This document shows, piece by piece, positions 1 to 4,664 of a stretch of DNA of 6,543 bases. The DNA is taken from the NCBI GenBank assembly GCA_028698765.1, contig JAQVVW010000084.1, forward strand, positions 1-6,543, read 5' to 3'. The DNA is from Methanoculleus sp. Lineage in GTDB: Archaea > Halobacteriota > Methanomicrobia > Methanomicrobiales > Methanoculleaceae. The notes below the pieces were generated by a model, which was not told the origin of the DNA, ran no database searches, and saw only the letters and a program-made list of their open reading frames with translations. The stretch's first letter is position 1. The number at the start of each line of letters is the position of its first letter. The translations under genes and the position numbers were made by a program.

Positions 1-73
1 CGGATCTATCCTGATGGACATCAACGAGGAGTGGGTCACCGGCAGAAGATATTTGACGATGGAGAAGGAATGA
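1..73 (+). CDS. IS256/Mutator-family transposase, C-terminal end only (cut by window edge)
   Basis: The frame starting at base 2 reads GSILMDINEEWVTGRRYLTM followed by EKE and a TGA stop at 71-73. The pattern of a hydrophobic stretch, then D-I-N/D-E-E-W, then G-R-R-Y-L/M just before the stop is what I know from the C-terminus of IS256-family (Mutator-type) transposases. These proteins excise and insert their element by a DDE mechanism. Only 23 codons are in view; the catalytic residues and start lie to the left, so I cannot tell whether the gene is intact. A sequence resembling an IS256-type terminal repeat follows about 30 bases after the stop, the expected arrangement. The family call rests on this short tail and on the adjacent repeat. 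Confidence 0.72.
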   Translation, partial: GSILMDINEEWVTGRRYLTMEKE

Positions 74-100
74 TCAGACAAGGAGACAGGGCTCAGGCAA

Positions 101-125
101 ATTACAGAAAATCTGAGACGTTACC
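101..125 (+). repeat. Probable terminal inverted repeat of the IS element
   Basis: This 25-base stretch has the TTACAGAAA...GACG.TACC pattern expected at the right end of an IS256-type element. It lies at the expected short distance downstream of the transposase stop. The partner repeat is outside the window, so the assignment rests on resemblance and position. Confidence 0.5.
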
Positions 126-134
126 TCCCTACCG

Positions 135-142
135 GTTATATC
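135..142 (+). promoter_or_regulatory. Candidate TATA box for the ATP-grasp gene
   Basis: GTTATATC lies outside the inferred end of the IS element and 73 bases before the ATG at 215. An archaeal start site about 25 bases downstream would fall near 165, giving a leader of roughly 50 bases. No clear purine-rich BRE precedes it. This is a weak, position-based call. Confidence 0.3.
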
Positions 143-214
143 CGTCAAGGTACAAAATGGTACTGAAAACTCCCCGACCGCGAACTGCCTTTGCGGGAGC
201 GGGATGTGAGGCGC

Positions 215-1009
215 ATGATCTACATCGTACCAAAACCGACCGATACGCCGGACGACAACTCGACCGGCACTGTTATGCGGGAACTGGAGAGAGCCGACGC
301 CCGATACGGGGTTCTCGATCTCGGTGAAGTCGACCCCCTCGATTCGGGGCTTGAGAACGAGCTGATATGGGTCTGCGGCATCCGGCAGGACGGACACCAG
401 TTCGAGACGTTAAACGTCCTCTCGCTCAATAACCGGGTGATCAACACACCTGCAAGCATTGTTGCCTGCGCATCCAAGGTGATGACGACGGGACTCCTCC
501 TGGCAAACAATGTGAGGACGCCGGATACGGCCTACACTCAGTCCGAGCGGCAGGCGCGGGAGTTCCTTGTGCGGCACGGAAAAATCGTCTACAAACCGCT
601 CTACGGGTATGACGGAAACGGTATCCGGCTGGTGGCGGAGCCCGGGGAACTCGGGCCGGGGCCCTGGTACCTGCAGGAGTACGTGAAGAACGATCGGGAC
701 TTCCGCGTCTTTGTCCTCGGCGGCGAGGCCGTCGGCGCGATAGCCCGGGTCTCCGATACCCTGATGCACAACATCCACCAGGGCGGGATCGGGATGCCGG
801 TCGCGATCGACGAGGAGATGCGCTCCACTGCCGAGGCGGCGGCGGCGGCGATCGGGATCGACTACTGCGGGGTCGATCTCCTCCTCGATCGCGAGGGTTA
901 TACTGTCCTCGAGGTGAACGGGACGCCGAACTGGCACTGTATGGCGGCACCCATCCCGAACCTGCTCGCTCGATACCTCATCGAGCGCGAGCGCGAGATG
1001 CGTGCCTGA
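215..1009 (+). CDS. RimK-like ATP-grasp ligase
   Basis: This 264-residue protein has the ATP-grasp fold of the RimK/MptN/CofF group, enzymes that use ATP to join an amino acid (often glutamate) to a carboxylate through an acyl-phosphate. Visible motifs are IVYKPLYGYDGNGI (124-137, ATP-binding lysine K127 and glycine-rich loop), LQEYV (153-157, adenine/hinge region), DFRVFVLG (162-169), NIHQGG (186-191), and the metal-binding end GVDLLLDREGYTVLEVNGTP (219-238) with D221, E233 and N235. All key catalytic positions seem present. ATG at 215 was chosen because a GTGAG lies just upstream and the protein then starts with a beta strand (MIYIVPKP). An in-frame TTG at 191 has no ribosome binding site. 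In methanogens such enzymes add glutamate to tetrahydromethanopterin (MptN) or to F420 (CofF). Either is possible here, but substrate cannot be read from the sequence, and the gene stands alone. The family call is firm; the substrate is open. Confidence 0.88.
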   Translation: MIYIVPKPTDTPDDNSTGTVMRELERADARYGVLDLGEVDPLDSGLENELIWVCGIRQDGHQFETLNVLSLNNRVINTPASIVACASKVMTTGLLLANNVRTPDTAYTQSERQAREFLVRHGKIVYKPLYGYDGNGIRLVAEPGELGPGPWYLQEYVKNDRDFRVFVLGGEAVGAIARVSDTLMHNIHQGGIGMPVAIDEEMRSTAEAAAAAIGIDYCGVDLLLDREGYTVLEVNGTPNWHCMAAPIPNLLARYLIEREREMRA

Positions 1010-1016
1010 AGGAGAG

Positions 1017-1055
1017 GGGGCCTTTGGTCCCGGCACCGTATCGGGGGTACGGTGC
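1017..1055. terminator. Paired hairpins between convergent genes, possible bidirectional terminator
   Basis: Eight bases after the ATP-grasp stop, GGGGCC (1017-1022) can pair with GGTCCC (1026-1031) across a TTT loop, with one G-U pair. Directly after it GCACCGTA (1033-1040) pairs perfectly with TACGGTGC (1048-1055) across a 7-base loop. Both stems lie in the 58-base gap between two genes that converge, where a shared transcription stop is expected. No T-rich tract follows on either strand, and archaeal terminators are mainly T-rich, so a role in 3'-end formation is inference. Confidence 0.45.
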
Positions 1056-1067
1056 GCGGATACGGGA

Positions 1068-1352
1068 TCACTGGAGATACTCTATCTCTTTCAAGGTCTT
1101 CTCGGCGAGTTCCTTCATCCGGGCGGAGATCCGGCCCGACGACGAGAACTCCACGTCCTTCATGGCGTTCGCAATCTCCGTGCCGAGGACGAATATTGCG
1201 TATTTATGTTCCATTTTGCTCTTATGCACCTGAGAAGGCTCTATCTTCAATGCGTAGTATTGCGAAAATTTCAAGTCCGGGTTCTGCAACTCAAAAAAGT
1301 CTTTAATCTCGGTAAGGATCCCATGTAAGGCTATCAACTCTTCCTTGTGCAT
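1068..1352 (-). CDS. UPF0058 family protein
   Basis: This 94-residue protein matches the UPF0058 family, small mostly helical proteins of euryarchaea with no established function. It begins MHKEELIALHGILTEIKDFF, a typical family opening, and continues with the conserved central stretch around HKSKMEHKYAIFVLGTEIA (43-61), rich in H and K. It ends in an amphipathic helix (KELAEKTLKEIEYL, 80-93). The start at 1352 is supported by GGGAGTGA a few bases upstream. An upstream in-frame ATG at 1403 would add an atypical segment (MQIYIYLYSLFLSLGVN) made by translating the AT-rich promoter, so I rejected it. There is no signal peptide or membrane span, so it is probably cytoplasmic. It lies downstream of dnaG but seems to have its own TATA box. 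A metal or nucleic-acid role would be a guess. Confidence 0.85.
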   Translation of the reverse strand: MHKEELIALHGILTEIKDFFELQNPDLKFSQYYALKIEPSQVHKSKMEHKYAIFVLGTEIANAMKDVEFSSSGRISARMKELAEKTLKEIEYLQ

Positions 1353-1381
1353 ATTCACTCCCAGAGATAAAAATAGTGAAT

Positions 1382-1397
1382 ATAAATATATATAAAT
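1382..1397 (-). promoter_or_regulatory. TATA box region of the UPF0058 gene
   Basis: On the minus strand the sequence reads AATTTATATATATTTA, a very strong archaeal TATA-box match (TTTATATA). It lies about 30-45 bases before the ATG at 1352. Transcription starting about 25 bases downstream would give a short leader carrying GGGAGTGA. The AT-rich tract also directly follows the dnaG stop, so it may serve as the 3'-end region of dnaG too. Confidence 0.65.
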
Positions 1398-1406
1398 TTG
1401 CACCGG

Positions 1407-1421
1407 GGATAATCGTTATCC
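1407..1421 (-). terminator. Hairpin over the dnaG stop codon, possible terminator
   Basis: GGATAA (1407-1412) and TTATCC (1416-1421) form a perfect 6-bp inverted repeat around a 3-base loop. The dnaG TAA stop (1418-1416) lies in one arm. On the minus strand the hairpin is followed by a strongly AT-rich stretch, so it could help end dnaG transcripts. That stretch is also the UPF0058 promoter. The repeat is seen directly; its function is inferred. Confidence 0.4.
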
Positions 1422-2630
1422 TATCTTAATGAGTCTGATGGAGAGCGGGCGCTTTATTATACCTTTAAAATCCCGGGCAGCCACGAACTCGAGGTCTCTG
1501 CCCCCGAACTGATCGAGGAGTTTCTGGTCGATGATACGATCGACGACAACCCCCTCGACGTCGCCGTTCAGGTTCTGGAGCGCGCCCTCGACGTCGGTTG
1601 CGTTGGATTCCAGGAGGACGGTGTAGTCCGGTGAGAGGAACCGCGCAATCTTCTTGTCCCGGATGTCGGCCATGTGCTCCCCAAGCGTCGAGGGGGGCTT
1701 CTGGCCCCCTTCTGAGCGCGGCTGCTGCTCGTCCTCTTCCGGATCGGCGGGAGCCCGAACCGCGGTAGGGGCCGCCTTCCCGGGCCGCTCGCTCTTCTCC
1801 TCGGCGGGAGGCTGGTCGATGATCCCCACCGCAGGCACTTTGTTCCGGAGCGCCTTGACGATCTCCTTGCGGCTCATCTCCTCGACGCTCTTACCCCGGG
1901 GACTGTAGGCCACAAAGTCGATCTCGGCGACCTGGAGGAGTTCGCGAAGGATCAGTTCTCCGCCCCGGTCGCCGTCGAGCAGGGTCGTCGCGGTCTTCTC
2001 CGAACAGAGGTCGACGATGATGCGTGGGACGTTGGTTCCTTCGACCGCAACGGTGTTCTTGATCCCGTAGCGGAGCAGGTTGATGACGTCTGCCCGTCCT
2101 TCGACGAGGATGATGGCGTCGGAGTCCATGGCGTTCGGCCCCGCGTGCACCCTCTCTTCGCCGAGGTACTCGAGTTTCTCGATCCGGATCGTCTCTCTGA
2201 CCTCGTCAAGGAGATCGTCGCTGCTGATGGAGCCTTCGTCGAAGTCCTCAAGGAGGAGTTCTTTGGCGCGCTCGATGATCCTGCGCCGCTTGGTCACCCT
2301 GATATCCTCGATGCGGTCGACCTTCACGTGCGCCGTGCACGGGCCGACCCGATCGATCGTCTCGAGCGACGAAGCGAGGAGCGCGGTCTCCGCCCGGTCG
2401 AGTGAAGACGAGATGAGTATCTCGCCTTTTGTCTCTCCTCGTTTCGTGATGATCTGAACATCGATCCGGCCGACGCGGCCGGTTCTCTGTAAATCGCGCA
2501 GGTCGAGGTCTTCGCCGAGCAACCCTTCGGTCTGGCCGAAGATGGCGCCCACTACGTCGGGTTTATCTACCACCCCCTCGATCTGCAAGATAAGATGAAT
2601 AAGATACTTTGTGGTATCCGGTGAATACAT
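1416..2630 (-). CDS. dnaG: Archaeal DnaG primase
   Basis: This 404-residue protein is the archaeal form of DnaG. It lacks the zinc-binding start and helicase-binding end of bacterial primase but keeps the Toprim catalytic core. The N-terminal region opens MYSPDTTKYLIHLILQIEGV and contains FGQTEGLLGEDLDLRDLQ (31-48) and TGRVGRIDV. The Toprim domain follows at about 169-270: AIILVEGRADVINLLRYG (172-189) carries the catalytic E177, and LLDGDRGG (217-224) carries the metal-binding D219 and D221. Residues 272-316 form a charged, Pro/Ala/Glu-rich linker. The conserved C-terminal domain (about 317-404) ends RPLSIRLIKIG. In archaea DnaG is a stable part of the RNA exosome, promoting poly(A)-rich RNA degradation, and has primase activity in some species. 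Start 2630 has AAGGAGG upstream; an in-frame start at 2678 would add a non-conserved basic segment. Identification is firm. Confidence 0.96.
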   Translation of the reverse strand: MYSPDTTKYLIHLILQIEGVVDKPDVVGAIFGQTEGLLGEDLDLRDLQRTGRVGRIDVQIITKRGETKGEILISSSLDRAETALLASSLETIDRVGPCTAHVKVDRIEDIRVTKRRRIIERAKELLLEDFDEGSISSDDLLDEVRETIRIEKLEYLGEERVHAGPNAMDSDAIILVEGRADVINLLRYGIKNTVAVEGTNVPRIIVDLCSEKTATTLLDGDRGGELILRELLQVAEIDFVAYSPRGKSVEEMSRKEIVKALRNKVPAVGIIDQPPAEEKSERPGKAAPTAVRAPADPEEDEQQPRSEGGQKPPSTLGEHMADIRDKKIARFLSPDYTVLLESNATDVEGALQNLNGDVEGVVVDRIIDQKLLDQFGGRDLEFVAARDFKGIIKRPLSIRLIKIG

Positions 2631-2650
2631 GGAGTTTTGCCTCCTTCTGT
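2631..2650 (-). promoter_or_regulatory. dnaG ribosome binding site in a possible small hairpin
   Basis: On the minus strand AAGGAGGCAAAACTCC runs directly into the ATG at 2630. The GGAGG is a strong ribosome binding site about 10 bases from the start and decides the choice of start codon. GGAG (2644-2641) can pair with CTCC (2634-2631) across a 6-base loop, which would mask the site. Four base pairs are weak, so masking is only a possibility. Confidence 0.5.
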
Positions 2651-2708
2651 ATGGATAAGTCTGATGCCGTATTCGCACGGATTCTGGTCTGCGCGGACGT
2701 ACGGTTAA

Positions 2709-2719
2709 TCATATATCTA
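2709..2719 (-). promoter_or_regulatory. Candidate TATA box for dnaG
   Basis: The minus strand reads AGATATATGAT here, about 80 bases before the dnaG ATG. A start about 25 bases downstream would give a leader of nearly 60 bases. The alternative AT-rich box at 2760-2769 would give a leader of about 105 bases. I cannot choose firmly between them. Confidence 0.35.
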
Positions 2720-2834
2720 GGGTGCAATTACTTAAATCAGATGGCGGGTTCGGCGCAAGTTTTTTTAAATGATGAATCCAGACCTATGCTCCTGGTGGAG
2801 AGCATTTTGCCGCGCCGTCCTGTATCGCTCGTTC

Positions 2835-2848
2835 ACGGCAAAAGCCGT
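2835..2848 (-). terminator. Short perfect hairpin after the DUF167 gene
   Basis: ACGGC (2835-2839) pairs with GCCGT (2844-2848) around a 4-base loop that reads TTTT on the minus strand. It lies about 40 bases past the DUF167 stop. No T-rich tail follows directly, so a terminator role is weakly supported. Confidence 0.3.
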
Positions 2849-2887
2849 TCTGTTCAGGATATCTCGTTTTTCCCCGTCTGCATCTGC

Positions 2888-3205
2888 TCAGGTCGCGGCG
2901 GCGTTCAGGCACGCGAGAGCATGAGATTGTGATATGCCGGCGATTGCCACGGTCTTTGAAGAAGACGTGTGTCCGGTGATGATCTCCACATCGGCGCGGG
3001 GCACGCCGAACGTCTCCGCGAGGAGGTCGGTGATCGCGCGATTCGCTTTTCCACCGACGGCGCTGGCCGCTATCTGGCACTTGATGCTCCGCCGCCATTC
3101 GTTGTAGCCGGCGGGGAACGCGGAGCGTTTTGCACCCGCCGTGACGTCGAGCGTGACAGTCACCCCGTGCGGGGTCTCGGCGACGGCGTCGGCATAGAGT
3201 TCCAT
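2888..3205 (-). CDS. DUF167 (UPF0235/YggU-like) family protein
   Basis: This 105-residue protein belongs to the DUF167 family, small alpha/beta proteins conserved in bacteria and archaea with no settled function. Family hallmarks are visible in order: a first strand VTVTLDVTAGAKRSAFP (15-31), then IAASAVGGKANRAITDLLAE (45-64) with the diagnostic GGKAN, then VEIITGHTSSSKTVAI (73-88), where G-x-x-S-x-x-K/R is the usual second signature. Length is normal for the family. ATG at 3205 has GAGGA about 8 bases upstream, and the first strand follows soon after. There is no signal peptide or membrane span. It follows pyrC on the same strand after a 197-base gap that looks structured, so it may be transcribed separately. 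Family call is strong; role unknown. Confidence 0.88.
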   Translation of the reverse strand: MELYADAVAETPHGVTVTLDVTAGAKRSAFPAGYNEWRRSIKCQIAASAVGGKANRAITDLLAETFGVPRADVEIITGHTSSSKTVAIAGISQSHALACLNAAAT

Positions 3206-3401
3206 GAGAAAAGTCCTCGTAAAGGGATGTCGCCCGACACTAACGATCGGTGTTCACAGGTGGCTTCTGCCGTTCCTCACCCGATCGAACCCATATGCCG
3301 GGCGTGCCTGTCGCGCACCTGGGTTGTCCCGCGGATCATGTCCGGGCGTCTCGCCAGATGATCACCCGGGGACCTATAAGGTGCGCTTTATCGGCTTTAT
3401 A
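3206..3401 (-). other. Structured non-coding gap before the DUF167 gene
   Basis: The gap has no credible gene. On the minus strand it starts with a TATA-like AATATAAA (3403-3396) touching the pyrC stop. Transcription about 25 bases on would start near 3372. Downstream are a compound hairpin at 3370-3328 (arms CCCG/CGGG, GATCAT/ATGATC, GGCG/CGCC with a 3-base loop), a smaller stem near 3323-3298, and a third hairpin at 3287-3244 whose outer stem is 9 bp with one bulged base. It could be a long 5' leader of the DUF167 mRNA or a small non-coding RNA. I recognise no known riboswitch or RNA family. Confidence 0.4.
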
Positions 3402-3403
3402 TT
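3396..3403 (-). promoter_or_regulatory. Candidate TATA box for the DUF167 transcript
   Basis: The minus strand reads AATATAAA in an AT-rich tract overlapping the pyrC stop codon. A start about 25 bases downstream would fall at the edge of the first leader hairpin, giving a leader of about 165 bases. A second, weaker TATA-like site is the palindrome CCTATAAGG at 3373-3381. Confidence 0.35.
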
Positions 3404-4664
3404 ATTTATTTTCCCTGGATAAATATCCTTGCCCGGGGTACCACGCCGCACAGGTTTCCCGGAGATCGCCGTGGACGTAGGCCCGCGTTCCCCCGACGAT
3501 CACCACTTCCGGGAAGACCGCGTCGAGCCCCTCGAACGGCGACCAGCCGCACTTTGCGTGGAGATGCGAGGCGTCGATCCGGGTGATCTCGTCCGGGTAG
3601 AGGGCGTAGTCTGCCCGGTCGCCCGGCTCGAATCCCGCGCGCGGGATGCCGAGGATGGCTGCAGGTCTCCACGACGCCTTCTCGATCACCGAGGCAAGGG
3701 TGATCCGTCCTCGCTGCACCGCCGCCATCAGGAGCGGCACCATCGTCTCGACCCCCGGGATGCCGGAGGGCGCGGTCCCGAAGGGCACTCCCTTCTCGTG
3801 GAGCGTGTGCGGGGCGTGATCGGAAGCGACGACGTCTATCCTCTCCCAGCACGACCATAGATCGCGCCGGGTCTCCTCGTCCCTGAGGGGGGGGTTCACC
3901 CGGGCTCTGGTCTCGTCCGGATCGAAGGTCCCGCGCGAGAGGAAGAGGTGGTGCGGCGTCACCTCCACCGTGCCGCGTGCGGCCCTGACTGAGGCGGCGG
4001 TGCTGAGGTGGCAGAAGTGGAGCCGCAGCCCTGCCGGGGCGAGGCCGGCGATCGCTTCCACCGCCCGGGCCTCTCCCTCGCCGGGGCGGGCGCGGTCGTG
4101 GTCGGCGAGCGTCGCCGGTGCCCGGCCGCTGACCTCCTCGGCGTGGACGGTCGCGACCCCCCCGAGGGCGTGGATGCGGTCAAACATCCCTTTAAGCGTC
4201 TTTGCATCAAGCCCCTCGCCGTAACTCGACGGAGCGGCGAAGGTCTCCCCGAACGCCATCGCGCCGGCTTCCCACATCCCGTCGAGATCTGCCCTTGGCA
4301 CGACGCCCGCGTTCACCGCGAACCCGCATACGGCCTCTTCCTCCGCCTCGCGGATGCGCGCCCGGAGGAGTTCGGGCGTGGTCAGGGGAGGGACGGTGTT
4401 CGGCTGGTCGACGACGACCGTCACCCCGCCGGCGACCGCGCTCGTCGTCCCCGTCTGCCAGTCTTCCTTCTCTCTCTGCGCCCCTCCCCGCATGTGGACG
4501 TGCATGTCGACCGCTCCCGGGAGGCAGGTGTACCCGGTGCAGTCGATCGTCTCGCCGGCACGCACCGCGGCCCCGACATGCCGGACGATACCGTCGGCGA
4601 CGACGATATCGGCGCACCTCCCTGTCGGGAGCGTCACGTTCCGGAGCACCAGGTCGGCGGTCAT
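3402..4664 (-). CDS. pyrC: Dihydroorotase
   Basis: This 420-residue enzyme of the amidohydrolase superfamily interconverts carbamoyl-aspartate and dihydroorotate, the third step of UMP synthesis, in the cytoplasm. Metal and active-site motifs of class I dihydroorotase are visible: PGAVDMHVHMR (49-59) with H55 and H57; DQPNT (86-90); VHAEE (173-177) with H174; LHFCHLST (215-222) with H219; TPHHLF (236-241); ARVNPPLR (254-261); and ASDHAPH (280-286) with the catalytic D282. The segment AMAFGETF (135-142) aligns by eye with the region that supplies an acidic ligand or a carbamylated lysine in relatives; it has no lysine and carries E140. Length is typical. The ATG at 4664 overlaps the stop of the preceding DUF2156 gene as ATGA, implying coupled translation at the end of a three-gene operon. 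A longer upstream open frame is only antisense/overlap sequence of the preceding gene. Related amidohydrolases (hydantoinase, allantoinase) are less likely given NPPLR and SDHAPH. Confidence 0.92.
   Translation of the reverse strand: MTADLVLRNVTLPTGRCADIVVADGIVRHVGAAVRAGETIDCTGYTCLPGAVDMHVHMRGGAQREKEDWQTGTTSAVAGGVTVVVDQPNTVPPLTTPELLRARIREAEEEAVCGFAVNAGVVPRADLDGMWEAGAMAFGETFAAPSSYGEGLDAKTLKGMFDRIHALGGVATVHAEEVSGRAPATLADHDRARPGEGEARAVEAIAGLAPAGLRLHFCHLSTAASVRAARGTVEVTPHHLFLSRGTFDPDETRARVNPPLRDEETRRDLWSCWERIDVVASDHAPHTLHEKGVPFGTAPSGIPGVETMVPLLMAAVQRGRITLASVIEKASWRPAAILGIPRAGFEPGDRADYALYPDEITRIDASHLHAKCGWSPFEGLDAVFPEVVIVGGTRAYVHGDLRETCAAWYPGQGYLSRENK

Larger units (their letters stand above)
1..125 (+). 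mobile_element. Right end of an IS256-family insertion sequence
   Basis: The transposase tail ends at 73. The following bases contain ATTACAGAAAATCTGAGACG (101-120) and then TTACC (121-125). Read inward from 125 on the minus strand this is GGTAACGTCTCAGATTTTCT, which resembles the GGT..GTCCCA...TTTCTGTAAA terminal repeats common in IS256-family elements, as I remember them. The outer boundary at about 125 is therefore inferred. The left end, its matching repeat and the target-site duplication lie outside the window. The element would end about 90 bases before the ATP-grasp gene start, so it could affect that gene's promoter. Confidence 0.6.
2631..2887. other. Intergenic region upstream of dnaG
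   Basis: This 257-base gap separates the DUF167 stop from the dnaG start and is more AT-rich than the genes. It holds two perfect short hairpins near the DUF167 side (2786-2805 and 2835-2848), a T7 tract at 2760-2766, and TATA-like sequences on the minus strand near 2711-2716 (ATATAT) and 2760-2769 (TTTAAAAAAA). An open frame crosses part of it on the + strand, but it has no ribosome binding site, resembles no family I know, and extends antisense into both neighbours. I see no tRNA-like cloverleaf. Confidence 0.5.

Noticed and set aside
191..214. TTG start giving the ATP-grasp protein eight extra residues
   Set aside because: There is no ribosome binding site before the TTG, while the ATG at 215 has GTGAG upstream and starts the protein at its first beta strand.
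2769..2830. C/D-box small RNA suggested by ATGATGA at 2769-2775
   Set aside because: No CTGA D or D' box follows at the expected distance, and no second C box is present.
2609..2932. Possible + strand small gene in the DUF167-dnaG gap
   Set aside because: It begins with a TTG inside dnaG, has no ribosome binding site, runs into the DUF167 gene antisense and resembles no known protein.
3281..3300. T-arm-like GTTCGATC on the minus strand, hinting at a tRNA
   Set aside because: No flanking acceptor stem, anticodon arm or D arm could be assembled, and the bases fit better in the 3244-3287 hairpin.
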